Shown: one piece after another, positions 10,118 to 19,345 of the stretch
How positions within the stretch are numbered: position 1 is the first letter of the stretch
Layout of the letters: every line of letters begins with the position of its first letter
NCBI RefSeq assembly: GCF_023544715.1
Contig: NZ_JAMJEZ010000005.1
Location: 1-64,000 of the forward strand
Direction of reading: 5' to 3'
DNA length: 64,000 nucleotides
DNA from: Pseudomonas eutrophicaquae
GTDB lineage: Bacteria; Pseudomonadota; Gammaproteobacteria; Pseudomonadales; Pseudomonadaceae
Notes under the pieces: model-generated
The model's input: the letters and a program-made list of their open reading frames with translations, nothing else
Database searches by the model: none
Told to the model about the DNA's origin: nothing
Program-made: the position numbers and the translations under genes

Positions 10118-10916
10118 GGGTGGACTCCTTGTGGCGGCGGGCGACGCGGAACGATCCGTCAGCCGCTTGATGGGGGAAGAACGGAGTGCGCTTGAGGGCC
10201 AGGCGCAGGGCCTGCCAGTAGATGCCGAGCACCGTCTTGGCGGTCATCCACGGGAAGGCGCGCAGGTACTGGTGCAGACTGGCGCGGCTGAGCGGGCGGT
10301 GTTCAAGGCCCAGGGTGGCATCGAACAGCTTGCCGTCGCGGTCATGGTCCTCCATGTGCACGCCCAGGCGCGCCCCCGGTGGACTGAAATGCAGGTGGTA
10401 CTCCAGATCACGTGGCAAAAACGGCGAGACATGGAAGGACTTGGCCACCGCAAAGTGCTGGCTGCCGGCGCCTTCGGCGGGCAAGACGTACTGGTAACGC
10501 TCGCCCCAGGGGGTGTTGGTGACCTCGGCGATGATCGCTGCCAGCCGCTCCTCGCGATCGAAGCAGTAGTAGAAGCTCACCGGGTTGAAGCTCAGGCCAA
10601 AGCAGCGCGGCTGGGTGAGCAGGCGGATGCGCCCGCGCGGTGCCTCCGCGCCCAGTGCTTCCTCCAGGCAGTGGCGTGCTGCTTCCAGCAGCGACAGGCC
10701 ACGGCCGGTCAGGTGCGGCAGGTAGTCGGTAGGGCGAAACGACAGCGGCGCAAAGCGTCGCCGGCTGACCAGCGGCGAGAGACGAAATAGCGCCTCTTCC
10801 TCGCCCAGGTCCAGATAGAGCATGCCGATGGTGTAGCGAAAGGCATGGGCTCGCGGGCGCAGCCGCCGGTGCCGCACCCAGCCGTGATACAGCGCACTGT
10901 GGGTCAGCGCGTTCAC
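10104..10916 (-). CDS. DUF1365 family protein
   Basis: The 270-residue protein begins NALTHSALYHGWVRHRR and has the conserved RLLTQPRCFGLSFNPVSFYYCF core that defines DUF1365. The biochemical function is unknown. The start is a GTG overlapping the amine-oxidase stop as GTGA, and the 3' end overlaps the CFA-like gene by 14 bases, so it is tightly coupled to both. DUF1365 proteins are nearly always encoded beside a flavin amine oxidase and a CFA-like methyltransferase, suggesting a joint function in acyl-chain modification (inference). Confidence 0.88.
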   Translation of the reverse strand: MNALTHSALYHGWVRHRRLRPRAHAFRYTIGMLYLDLGEEEALFRLSPLVSRRRFAPLSFRPTDYLPHLTGRGLSLLEAARHCLEEALGAEAPRGRIRLLTQPRCFGLSFNPVSFYYCFDREERLAAIIAEVTNTPWGERYQYVLPAEGAGSQHFAVAKSFHVSPFLPRDLEYHLHFSPPGARLGVHMEDHDRDGKLFDATLGLEHRPLSRASLHQYLRAFPWMTAKTVLGIYWQALRLALKRTPFFPHQAADGSFRVARRHKESTHEEL

Positions 10917-12160
10917 AGCGACTCCCCGAAGGCTTCGGCCACGCGCAGCGCACTGACCACGCCATCCTCATGGAAGCCGTTGGCCCAGTAGGCGCCGCAG
11001 TAGTAGGTGTGCTGCGGGCCGCGCAGCTCCGCCCAGCGCGCCTGCGCCGCCACGGCCTCCAGGCTGTACTGGGGATGGGCGTAGGTGTAGCGGCCGATCA
11101 CCTGCGCTGGGTCCACCGTCTCGTTCTGGTTGAGGCTGACGCAGAAGGTGCGCGAGGCGCTGAGCCCCTGCAGGATGTTCATGTTGTAGGTGACTGCCGC
11201 CGGGCGCTCCACCGGGCCGCCCAGCCGGTAGTTCCAGCTCGCCCAGGCCAGACGCCGCTCGGGCAGGCGCCGGGTGTCGGTGTGCAGCAGCACATCGTTA
11301 TCGGCGTAGGGCAGGGCGCTGAGGATTTCCTGCTCGGCGGCGCTCGGCTCGGCGAGCAGGGCCAGCGCCTGATCGCTGTGGCAGGCCAGCACGATCTTGT
11401 CGAAGCGCTCGACGCCGGCGGCGCTGTGTACGGTCACGCCCTCGGCATCGCGCTCGATGCGCTCGACCTTGCAGTTCAGACGGATGCGCTCGTGAAAGCT
11501 CTGGGTCAGCGGCTCGATGTAGCTGCGCGAGCCCCCACGAATTACCCGCCACTGCGGCCGGTCGCTGACCGACAGCAGGCCGTGATTCTTGAAGAAGCGC
11601 ACGAAAAATTCCAGCGGGAAGCCCAGCATGCGCTCCAGCGACATCGACCAGATCGCCGCGCCCATCGGCACGATGTAGTGATCGATGAAGCGCTGCCCGT
11701 AGCCCCGGCTGCTCAGGTAGTCGCCCAGGGTAGTGCCGGCGGCCAGACGCTGCTGCTCCAGATCCGCCAGGGCCTCGCGGTTGAAGCGCAGGATGTCGCG
11801 CAACATGCCAAGGAACGGCAGCGACAGCAGGTTGCTACGCTGGGCGAACAGGCTGTTGAGGTTGTTGCCGTTGTACTCGGTGCCGCTGGCCGGATCATGT
11901 ACCGAGAAGCTCATCTCGGTCGGCTGCGAGGCGACGCCCAGCTGGTCGAGCAGGCGGATGAAGTTCGGATAGGTCCAGTCGTTGAAGACGATGAAACCGG
12001 TATCCACCGCGTGGTTGCGCCCCTCAAGCTCGACATCGACGGTATGGGTATGCCCGCCGATCCAGTCACCGGCCTCAAAGACGGTGACCTGGTGCTGACG
12101 GGACAGCAGGTAGGCGGTGGTCAGGCCGGCAATGCCGCTGCCGACGATGGCGATATTCAT
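10913..12160 (-). CDS. FAD-dependent amine-oxidase-family protein
   Basis: The 415-residue flavoprotein has an N-terminal dinucleotide-binding motif, IAIVGSGIAGLTTAYLLS, followed by VFEAGDWIGGHTHTVDVE, and the C-terminal FAD segment YYCGAYWANGFHEDGVVSALRVAEA. The family includes desaturases and amine oxidases; this subgroup clusters with CFA synthase and DUF1365 and probably acts on lipid rather than on an amine. The start is 7 bases after the SDR stop. It is gene 5 of the MerR-photolyase operon. Confidence 0.88.
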   Translation of the reverse strand: MNIAIVGSGIAGLTTAYLLSRQHQVTVFEAGDWIGGHTHTVDVELEGRNHAVDTGFIVFNDWTYPNFIRLLDQLGVASQPTEMSFSVHDPASGTEYNGNNLNSLFAQRSNLLSLPFLGMLRDILRFNREALADLEQQRLAAGTTLGDYLSSRGYGQRFIDHYIVPMGAAIWSMSLERMLGFPLEFFVRFFKNHGLLSVSDRPQWRVIRGGSRSYIEPLTQSFHERIRLNCKVERIERDAEGVTVHSAAGVERFDKIVLACHSDQALALLAEPSAAEQEILSALPYADNDVLLHTDTRRLPERRLAWASWNYRLGGPVERPAAVTYNMNILQGLSASRTFCVSLNQNETVDPAQVIGRYTYAHPQYSLEAVAAQARWAELRGPQHTYYCGAYWANGFHEDGVVSALRVAEAFGESL

Positions 12161-12167
12161 GGGCGGA

Positions 12168-12929
12168 TCAATCCTTGGCAGTGTTGCGACTCATGCGGCG
12201 GGTCAGGGCCAGTTGCAGGCGGGCCGGCAGGTGCGCAAGCAGCAGCAGGCTGGCGATGAACGGCCCGGGGAAGGCAATTTCCGGCGACCGCTTGGGCAGC
12301 CGCGCGGCAATGTAACGGGCTGCGCGCTCGGCCGGCCAGCGCATCGGCATGGGGAAATCGTTGCGCCGTGTGAGCGGGGTATCGACAAAGCCCGGGCTGA
12401 TCACGCTCACGGCGATGCCTTCATCGGCCAGATCGGTACGCAGCGACTGCAGCAGATAACGCAGCCCGGCCTTGGACGCCCCATAGGCCTCGGCCCGTGG
12501 CAGGGCGAGGAAGGTGACCGCGCTGGACACCCCGGCCAGCAGCGGCTCGCGGCCCTTGCGCAGCAGCGGCAGCGCGGCCTCGATGCAGTAGGCCGCCGAC
12601 ATCAGGTTACTTTGCAGCATGCGCCCGACCATCGCCGCCTCGAAGGCGCGCACCTCGATGTACTCACAGGTGCCGGCATTGAGCAGCGCGGTATCCAGCG
12701 CACCCCATTCGGAGGCGATCCGCTCGCCCAGCGCCTGCACGCTGGCCTGATCGCTCAGATCGCCGGGCAGCACCAGCACCTGCTGCGGCCAGCGCGCCGC
12801 CAGTGCATCGAGTGGCTCGCGGCGCCGGGCGCTCAGGGCCAGGTAGTGACCTTCCTTGAGCAGCTGCTCCGCCAGGGCGGCGCCGATGCCGCTGCTGGCG
12901 CCGGTCAGCCAGATACGTCGAGGACTCAT
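12168..12929 (-). CDS. Short-chain dehydrogenase/reductase
   Basis: This 253-residue classical SDR has the NAD(P) motif TGASSGIG, the structural NAG in LLNAGTCEY and the catalytic YGASK motif, so it should be active. The substrate is unknown. An AAGGAG ribosome-binding site lies 9 bases before the ATG chosen; a GTG one codon upstream overlaps the SnoaL gene stop and is an alternative. It sits between the SnoaL-like and amine-oxidase genes in the light-stress operon. A hydrophobic C-terminal stretch (PFIASLLLLAHLPARLQL) suggests membrane association. Confidence 0.9.
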   Translation of the reverse strand: MSPRRIWLTGASSGIGAALAEQLLKEGHYLALSARRREPLDALAARWPQQVLVLPGDLSDQASVQALGERIASEWGALDTALLNAGTCEYIEVRAFEAAMVGRMLQSNLMSAAYCIEAALPLLRKGREPLLAGVSSAVTFLALPRAEAYGASKAGLRYLLQSLRTDLADEGIAVSVISPGFVDTPLTRRNDFPMPMRWPAERAARYIAARLPKRSPEIAFPGPFIASLLLLAHLPARLQLALTRRMSRNTAKD

Positions 12930-13354
12930 CACGCCAGTCTCCTTTTCAGCCAGGCAATGATCCGCCCCATGAGGGGCAGATGCTCGTAGAGCAGCGCACC
13001 GGCGTCAAAATAGTCGCGGTGCCGGTACACCTTGCCATCCTGCCAGAGCAGATGCGAGCACCCTTCGACGCGGATCAGCCGCCCGTGGGCCAGGCGCGGG
13101 TGGCGGTAGCTCATGGTCCAGCGCAGATAGCCCTCGCCCTCGCGCACGCGGTCAAAGCCGTGGAAGTCGAACCGCAGATCACGGACGTTGGCATACAGTT
13201 CGCCAAAGTAGTGCTGCATCGCCGCCAGACCGCGGATTTCGTGCAGCGGATCGACGAACAGCGCATCCGTGCTGTACAGCTCGCCCAGCCGGTGCAGCGA
13301 GCGGCTGTCCAGTTCGGCAAAGCGGCGGGCGAACGTGTGCAGGAAGTCACTCAT
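12929..13354 (-). CDS. SnoaL-like nuclear transport factor 2 family protein
   Basis: The 141-residue protein has the NTF2/SnoaL cone fold pattern: an N-terminal helix (FLHTFARRFAELD), the LYSTDALFVDPLHEIRGLAAMQHYFGELY segment, and beta strands ending in a YRHRDYFDAGALLYEH motif. Such proteins are often small isomerases or cyclases, but no substrate can be assigned. The ATG at 13354 has a GAGAG site 8 bases upstream and is preferred to an ATG two codons earlier. It lies 9 bases after the photolyase stop and overlaps the SDR start. Confidence 0.82.
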   Translation of the reverse strand: MSDFLHTFARRFAELDSRSLHRLGELYSTDALFVDPLHEIRGLAAMQHYFGELYANVRDLRFDFHGFDRVREGEGYLRWTMSYRHPRLAHGRLIRVEGCSHLLWQDGKVYRHRDYFDAGALLYEHLPLMGRIIAWLKRRLA

Positions 13355-13363
13355 CGGCATCTC

Positions 13364-14800
13364 TCAGGTGGACTTGTCCAGGGCCTTGAAGGCATCCAGC
13401 GCGCGCTGGCGGCTCTTGGCCAGATCAACGATCGGGCGCGGATAATCCGGGGTGCCGAACAGGCCACCGAGGCCTGCCGGGTTGTGGATATCGCGCTTGT
13501 TGAGGCCGGCCAGCTCCGGCACCCACTGGCGGATGAATTGCCCGTCGGGGTCGAACTTCTCCGACTGGCTGAGCGGGTTGAAGATACGGAAATACGGCGC
13601 GGCGTCGGTGCCGGTCGAGGCACTCCACTGCCAGCCACCGTTGTTGGCGCTCAGATCGCCGTCGATCAGGTGCTGCATGAACCAGCGCTCACCGTGTCGC
13701 CAGTCGATCAGCAGGTTCTTGGTCAGGAACATCGCGGTGATCATCCGCAGGCGGTTGTGCATCCAGCCGGTGGCCAGCAGCTGGCGCATCGCCGCATCGA
13801 CGATCGGGATGCCGGTGCGGCCCTGCTGCCAAGCGGCCAGCTCTGCCGGCGCCTCGCGCCAGGCCAGCGTTTCGGTTTCCGGGCGGAAGGCGCGGCCCAT
13901 CGAGACCCGCGGGTAGCAGACCAGAATGTGCTTGTAGAACTCGCGCCACAGCAGCTCGTTGATCCAGCCGACCACGCCGGGATTGCCGGTGGCAAATTCG
14001 CCCTGATTGACCCGCAGCGCAGCGTGCAGACACTGGCGCGGCGACAGCACCCCAGCGGCCAGATACGGCGACAGGGCGCTGGTGCCGGGCCGCGCCGGGT
14101 AATTGCGCTGCTCGTCGTACCACTCGACGTGCTCGTCGATGAAGCGCTGCAGGCGCTGGTGCGCCGCAGCTTCACCCGCCGGCCAGTGCTGGCGCAGCGT
14201 ATCGCTCGGGGTGGCAAAGCCCTCGATGGCCGCCGGCAGCGGATCGCTGGCCAGCGTGCTGGGTGCCTGAATTGCCGGCAGCTCCTGCAGGGCCGGCAGT
14301 TGCTCGCCAAGGCGCGCATAGCAGGCCTTGCGGAACTGGCTGTAGACCTGGAAGCAGGTGCCGCTGCGGGTCAGCACGCTGCCCGGGGCAAAGAAGATCT
14401 GGTCGAGATGGCTATGCCAGGCGATCCCGGCTGCCTGCAGGGCCTCGGCCACCGCCTGATCACGGCGCTGCTCGTGGACGCCATATTCCTCGTTGACATG
14501 CACCGCCTGAATGCCCAGCTCCCGGCACAGGTTCAGCAGCACGGCAGGCGCCTCGCTCCAGTGTTCGGCGCGGCGCAACAGCAGCGGAATGTTCAGGGCG
14601 GCGAGGCTCTTGCCGAGCTCGGCCAGGTTGCGCAGCCAGAAATCGACCTTGCAGGCGGCATCATCATGGGCCAGCCATTGGGCGGGGCTCAGCAGGTACA
14701 CGGCGACCACCGGTCCCGCCGCGGCGGCGGCGCTCAGGGCAGTGTTGTCGTGGGCGCGCAGGTCGCTGCGCAGCCAGAGCAGGCGGGTGGGCGAAGTCAT
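13364..14800 (-). CDS. phrB: Deoxyribodipyrimidine photolyase (class I CPD type)
   Basis: Photolyase uses blue or near-UV light absorbed by FADH- and an antenna pigment to split cyclobutane pyrimidine dimers. The 478-residue protein starts SPTRLLWLRSDLRAHDNTAL, the antenna-domain signature. The FAD-binding domain contains WINELLWREFYKHIL, TGIPIVDAAMRQLLATGWMHN, NRLRMITAMFLTKNLLIDW and DLSANNGGWQWSASTGTDA, with the tryptophans used for electron transfer. The ATG chosen is 8 bases after the stop of the MerR gene; the open frame extends further but out of family. Co-transcription with a light-responsive-type MerR regulator implies light-controlled expression. Confidence 0.96.
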   Translation of the reverse strand: MTSPTRLLWLRSDLRAHDNTALSAAAAAGPVVAVYLLSPAQWLAHDDAACKVDFWLRNLAELGKSLAALNIPLLLRRAEHWSEAPAVLLNLCRELGIQAVHVNEEYGVHEQRRDQAVAEALQAAGIAWHSHLDQIFFAPGSVLTRSGTCFQVYSQFRKACYARLGEQLPALQELPAIQAPSTLASDPLPAAIEGFATPSDTLRQHWPAGEAAAHQRLQRFIDEHVEWYDEQRNYPARPGTSALSPYLAAGVLSPRQCLHAALRVNQGEFATGNPGVVGWINELLWREFYKHILVCYPRVSMGRAFRPETETLAWREAPAELAAWQQGRTGIPIVDAAMRQLLATGWMHNRLRMITAMFLTKNLLIDWRHGERWFMQHLIDGDLSANNGGWQWSASTGTDAAPYFRIFNPLSQSEKFDPDGQFIRQWVPELAGLNKRDIHNPAGLGGLFGTPDYPRPIVDLAKSRQRALDAFKALDKST

Positions 14801-14808
14801 GGCAATCC

Positions 14809-15753
14809 TCAAACGGTGGAGAGCAGGCCGCGGCGCTGCAGCAGTTGCTGGGCTTCCAGTGGGGTATCCACCAGCTCGAGCCGCTCGAAACGCGCCAGCT
14901 CCTCCTGATGGATACGCACCACGGGGCCGGCCAGCAGCAGCGGCACCGGGCAGGCGGCGTGCAGGCGCGGCAGCTGGCGGCGCAGCTGGGCCATCTCGAG
15001 CGCCTGGCTGGAGTAGAGCAGCACCGCCCGCGGCTTGAGGCGCTCGACGGCCAGGTTCAGCTCGCCCGGCGGCACCACCCAGTCCAGCACATCGACAGCG
15101 CACGGGCTGTCGCTGAGCAGCCAGGCACACAGCCACAGCCCGGGTTCCATCGGCAGTTCCGACAGGTTGGCCAGCAGCAGCGGCGCGCCCTGGCGCTGGC
15201 GGTTGTTGTGGTAGACCCGCGCACCCAGCTTGCTGCGCAGCCAGGAGCGGAAGAACACCCGTTCAAGGCTCGCGCCAAACTGCCCCTGCCAGCGCTGCTC
15301 AAGCTGCTCGAACAGCGGCAGCAGCAGGTGCTGGCAGAGCGGCTGGGGCGGATAGAGCGCCAGTGCGCGGTTGTAAAGATCATCCAGCTGGCGCTCGGCC
15401 AGGGCGACTACTGCCTCGAACAGCTCGCTGCGCAGCTGCTCCCAAGGATTGGCGGTATCGCTGGCCGGGGGAATTTCACTGGCCAGAAGGTCCGCAATCT
15501 GGCTGACCGCCACACCACGGCCCAGCCAGCGCTGGATCGCCCGCACCCGCTCGATGTGCGCGTGGCTGTACAGCCGGTGGCCCTTGGCAGTGCGCTGCGG
15601 GACGATCAGGCCGTAACGGCGCTCCCAAGCACGCAGGGTGACGGGGTTGATGCCGGTCTGCCGCGCCACTTCGCGGATCGGTAGCAGGCCTTGGGCCTGC
15701 TCCTCGGCGGTCAGTTCGGGCTCGTCATCGGCCAGCGAGTGATCGGTCTGCAT
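14809..15753 (-). CDS. MerR-family regulator, LitR/CarH-like without cobalamin motif
   Basis: The 314-residue protein has an N-terminal MerR helix-turn-helix with wing at about residues 23-90 (IREVARQTGINPVTLRAWERRYGL, then GHRLYSHAHIERVRAIQ). The C-terminal two-thirds follow the LitR/CarH layout, but I find no DxHxxG cobalamin-binding motif, so it resembles the class II LitR proteins of Pseudomonas (PplR1/PplR2 type), which need a LOV partner rather than B12 (established for P. putida; assignment here is by similarity). It is the first gene of the photolyase operon and is probably autoregulated through the TGTACA boxes at 15934 and 15952. A similar regulator is encoded at 30451. Confidence 0.88.
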   Translation of the reverse strand: MQTDHSLADDEPELTAEEQAQGLLPIREVARQTGINPVTLRAWERRYGLIVPQRTAKGHRLYSHAHIERVRAIQRWLGRGVAVSQIADLLASEIPPASDTANPWEQLRSELFEAVVALAERQLDDLYNRALALYPPQPLCQHLLLPLFEQLEQRWQGQFGASLERVFFRSWLRSKLGARVYHNNRQRQGAPLLLANLSELPMEPGLWLCAWLLSDSPCAVDVLDWVVPPGELNLAVERLKPRAVLLYSSQALEMAQLRRQLPRLHAACPVPLLLAGPVVRIHQEELARFERLELVDTPLEAQQLLQRRGLLSTV

Positions 15754-15834
15754 GGATCATCCTCCGCGCGATGAACGAAAGGGGGCCTGACGGGCGGTGC
15801 GGGGTGCGAGTCATCGGGGCTCCGGCGGTAAGGG

Positions 15835-15888
15835 ACAGGCTGCAGCCCCGGCGCTGGGGGAACCGTTGGGGTGGGACGTGCAGCCTGT
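15835..15888 (-). other. Hairpin in the long leader of the MerR-photolyase operon
   Basis: Ten-base inverted repeats ACAGGCTGCA (15835-15844) and TGCAGCCTGT (15879-15888) enclose a GC-rich 34-base loop. They lie in the roughly 155-base leader between the predicted start of transcription near 15911 and the regulator ATG. No run of T follows, so this is not an intrinsic terminator. Its role is unknown. Confidence 0.5.
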
Positions 15889-15917
15889 GGGGGCGGGTGC
15901 AGCAACACCCTGTGCCC

Positions 15918-15945
15918 ATCTTAGGCAATGAGTTGTACAAGTCAA
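15918..15945 (-). promoter_or_regulatory. Sigma-70 promoter of the MerR-photolyase operon
   Basis: On the minus strand TTGACT (15945-15940) and TAAGAT (15923-15918) are 16 bases apart. The operator TTGTACAA (15933-15940) fills the spacer next to the -35 element and a second TGTACA (15952-15957) lies just upstream. A bound regulator would therefore block or distort the promoter. Confidence 0.6.
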
Positions 15946-15968
15946 TCGCGATGTACAGGTTTTGTATT
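15933..15968. promoter_or_regulatory. TGTACA operator cluster A (regulator/photolyase operon)
   Basis: Exact TGTACA copies start at 15934 and 15952 (18 bp apart), and a relaxed copy TGTATT starts at 15963 (11 bp further). The first is extended to the perfect palindrome TTGTACAA. The spacings recur at the other clusters in this window. These are the likely binding sites of the LitR-type MerR regulators. Confidence 0.7.
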
Positions 15969-15979
15969 GCCTTTTGAGC

Positions 15980-16195
15980 CTATCGCCAGCCCATCTTCCA
16001 GCGCTGATCGTCCTTGAGCTCGCGCCAGTCCAGGCGCCAGCTGCGCTTGCTGAGCACTGCCTGCAGCTCGACGGCCAGCACGGTGCCTTCCTCGTCCTTG
16101 TACAGCTCGGTGACCAGAAAGTGCTTCTCGCGCTGGCGCGGCTCGATGGCCGTCCATTTGGAAAGCAGCAGCTTGGCCGGGTTGAGGCGGTGCAT
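15980..16195 (-). CDS. TIGR02450-type Trp-rich small protein
   Basis: The 71-residue protein begins MHRLNPAKLLLSKWTAIEP and continues with REKHFLVTELYKDEEGTV, AVLSKRSWRLDWRELKD and a WKMGWR end, the pattern of the conserved tryptophan-containing TIGR02450 family. No function is known. It starts 4 bases after the stop of the renalase-like flavoprotein gene and is evidently co-transcribed with it, downstream of TGTACA cluster B. Its stop is close to the divergent cluster A region, so it also marks the edge of the light-stress block. Confidence 0.85.
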   Translation of the reverse strand: MHRLNPAKLLLSKWTAIEPRQREKHFLVTELYKDEEGTVLAVELQAVLSKRSWRLDWRELKDDQRWKMGWR

Positions 16196-16199
16196 GGTC

Positions 16200-17204
<1,005 letters not shown>

Positions 17205-17216
17205 TTACAGGCTAAT

Positions 17217-17255
17217 CTGTACAAGCAACTTGTACAAGTCGGTTGAGTTGTACAA
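17217..17255. promoter_or_regulatory. TGTACA operator cluster B (divergent flavoprotein/epimerase promoters)
   Basis: TGTACA starts at 17218, 17231 and 17249; the last two are full TTGTACAA palindromes 18 bp apart. A further TGTACA at 17334-17339 directly precedes the ribosome-binding site of the epimerase gene. A possible rightward promoter, TTGAGT (17243-17248) with TCCAAT (17266-17271), overlaps the third box. The cluster serves the divergent flavoprotein and epimerase-hemH units. Confidence 0.7.
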
Positions 17256-17351
17256 ATCTATCTGTTCCAATCTCGAGTGACACGCGCGGCGTGTCCGCGG
17301 AGCGCCGAAGATCCGGCATCCGCCTTGCCAATCTGTACAGGAGAGACGGCG

Positions 17352-18254
17352 ATGCGCATTCTGCTGAGCGGTGGAACCGGCCTGATCGGCCAGGCCCTGT
17401 GCCGGCACTGGGCGGCCCAGGGGCATGAATTGCTGGTGTGGAGCCGCACCCCGGCGCGGGTGGCGGCGCTGTGCAGCGGCGCACGCGGCATCGCCCGTCT
17501 TGACGAGCTGGATGAAGCCGCGCTGCCGGATGCGGTGGTCAATCTGGCCGGCCTGCCGATTGCTGACCGGCCGTGGAGCAAGGCTCGCCGGGCGGCGCTG
17601 TGGGCCAGCCGCGTCGAGCTGACCCAGCAACTGGTGGACTGGATGGCCGCGCAGCCGCGCCGGCCCAAGGTGCTGATCTCAGGCTCCGCAGTGGGCTGGT
17701 ACGGCGATGGCGGCGAGCGGCTGCTGGATGAGGACAGCGCAGCGGGGCATGCCGATTTTGGCAGCGAGCTGTGCGTGGCCTGGGAGCAGGCCGCGCAACG
17801 CGCCGAGGCACTGGGCGTGCGGGTGGTGCTGGTGCGCACGGCACCGGTGCTGGCGCCGCGCGGCGGCATGCTGGCACGGCTGCTGCCGCCGTTCAAGCTG
17901 GGGCTGGGCGGGCGTCTGGGCAGTGGTCGCCAGTGGATGCCGTGGATTCATCTGGACGATGAGGTGGGGCTGATCGACTTCCTGTTCACCCACGAAGCGT
18001 GCCGCGGCCCCTACAATGCCTGCGCGCCGGGGGCAGTGCGCAACGCCGAGTTCACTCAGGCACTGGCCCGCGTGCTCAAGCGTCCGGCACTGCTGCCGGC
18101 ACCTGCCTTTATGCTGCGCCTGGTATTCGGCGAGATGTCGGTGCTGCTGCTGGGCGGCCAGCATCTGGCGCCGCGCCGGGTGCTGGACGCCGGTTACACC
18201 TATCGATTCCCTGACCTTGAGCCGGCCCTGGCCGATCTTCTGGGTCGTCACTGA
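17352..18254 (+). CDS. TIGR01777-family NAD-dependent epimerase-like protein
   Basis: The 300-residue protein is an extended [23 protein letters not shown] is the nucleotide-binding start, followed by [31 protein letters not shown] and [15 protein letters not shown], all hallmarks of the TIGR01777 (YfcH/SulA-like) family. No substrate is known. The ATG follows a GGAGAG site; an upstream extension of the frame enters the operator region and is rejected. It is 13 bases ahead of hemH and presumably in the same transcript. In pseudomonads this gene is commonly linked to phr and hemH. Confidence 0.9.
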   Translation: MRILLSGGTGLIGQALCRHWAAQGHELLVWSRTPARVAALCSGARGIARLDELDEAALPDAVVNLAGLPIADRPWSKARRAALWASRVELTQQLVDWMAAQPRRPKVLISGSAVGWYGDGGERLLDEDSAAGHADFGSELCVAWEQAAQRAEALGVRVVLVRTAPVLAPRGGMLARLLPPFKLGLGGRLGSGRQWMPWIHLDDEVGLIDFLFTHEACRGPYNACAPGAVRNAEFTQALARVLKRPALLPAPAFMLRLVFGEMSVLLLGGQHLAPRRVLDAGYTYRFPDLEPALADLLGRH

Positions 18255-18267
18255 ACAAGGATCTTCC

Positions 18268-19296
18268 ATGTCCGATCACGCCTTGCTGCTGGTCAACCTC
18301 GGCTCGCCGGCCTCCACCTCGGTGCCGGATGTGCGCCGTTACCTCAACCAGTTCCTGATGGACCCTTACGTCATCGACGTGCCCTGGCCGCTGCGCCGGC
18401 TGATCGTCTCGCTGATCCTGCTGACCCGCCCGGCCAAATCGGCCGAGGCCTATCGCTCGATCTGGTGGGAGGAGGGCTCGCCGCTGATCGTGCTGAGCCG
18501 CCGCCTGCAGGCCAAGGTCGCCGAGGCGTGGAGCGAGGGGCCGGTCGAACTGGCGATGCGCTACGGTGAGCCGTCGATCGAGACCATGCTGCGGCGCCTC
18601 GCAGAGAAGGGCGTCAAGCGCGTCACGCTGGTGCCTTTGTACCCGCAGTTCGCCGACAGCACGGTGACCACGGTGATCGAGGAAGCGCGCCGGGTTATGA
18701 AGGTGCATCGCCATCCGTTCAGCGTCGAGGTGCTGCCGCCTTTCTACGATCAGCCCGAATACCTGCGTGCGCTGGCCGACAGCGTGCGTCCTTATCTGGC
18801 TCAGGGCTTTGATCACCTGCTGCTCAGCTACCACGGCCTGCCCGAGCGGCACCTGCACAAGAGCGATCCGACCGGCAGCCACTGCCTGAAGGGCGATGAC
18901 TGCTGCCAGCGCGCCACCGGCGCGGTGCTGGCCAGCTGCTACCGCGCGCAGTGTGTGCACACCAGTCAGGGGCTGATCGGCGAGCTGGGGCTGGCGCCCG
19001 AGCAGTGGTCGGTGGCCTTCCAGTCGCGGCTGGGCAAGGCCAAGTGGATCGAGCCCTACACCGACGCGACCATCGAGGCGCTGGCCCATCAGGGGGTGAA
19101 GAAACTCCTGGTGATGTGCCCGGCCTTTGTGGCGGATTGCATCGAGACCCTGGAAGAAATCGGCGACGAGGGCCGCGAGGAGTTTCGTGCCGCGGGTGGC
19201 GACGATCTGGTGCTGGTGCCCTGCCTGAACGATCAGCCGCAGTGGGTCGAGGCGCTGGTCGCCCTGTGCCGGCGCATGCCCTGCACACTGCTCTGA
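18268..19296 (+). CDS. hemH: Ferrochelatase
   Basis: HemH inserts Fe2+ into protoporphyrin IX, the last step of protohaem synthesis. The 342-residue protein has LLVNLGSP at the start, [11 protein letters not shown], the active-site histidine in [12 protein letters not shown], and the conserved C-terminal acidic segment with [17 protein letters not shown] cysteine-rich stretch ([10 protein letters not shown] and ASCYRAQC) at about residues 205-235 is found in many bacterial ferrochelatases and could hold an iron-sulfur cluster (inference). It follows the epimerase gene by 13 bases and so lies downstream of the TGTACA cluster, which makes sense physiologically because unchelated protoporphyrin is phototoxic. 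Confidence 0.97.
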   Translation: MSDHALLLVNLGSPASTSVPDVRRYLNQFLMDPYVIDVPWPLRRLIVSLILLTRPAKSAEAYRSIWWEEGSPLIVLSRRLQAKVAEAWSEGPVELAMRYGEPSIETMLRRLAEKGVKRVTLVPLYPQFADSTVTTVIEEARRVMKVHRHPFSVEVLPPFYDQPEYLRALADSVRPYLAQGFDHLLLSYHGLPERHLHKSDPTGSHCLKGDDCCQRATGAVLASCYRAQCVHTSQGLIGELGLAPEQWSVAFQSRLGKAKWIEPYTDATIEALAHQGVKKLLVMCPAFVADCIETLEEIGDEGREEFRAAGGDDLVLVPCLNDQPQWVEALVALCRRMPCTLL

Positions 19297-19345
19297 GCAC
19301 CGGCCTGCCGGGCGTTGATCGCGCGTCCGGCAGGTGAATGCAGCG

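Noticed and set aside
15754-15932. Possible cobalamin riboswitch in the leader of the LitR-type regulator
   Set aside because: The regulator family made this worth checking, but no B12 box or matching stem arrangement is present.
19304-19334. Inverted repeat CCTGCCGG/CCGGCAGG as hemH terminator
   Set aside because: The arms are 15 bases apart and no T tract follows on either strand. It may be a weak hairpin but cannot be called an intrinsic terminator.
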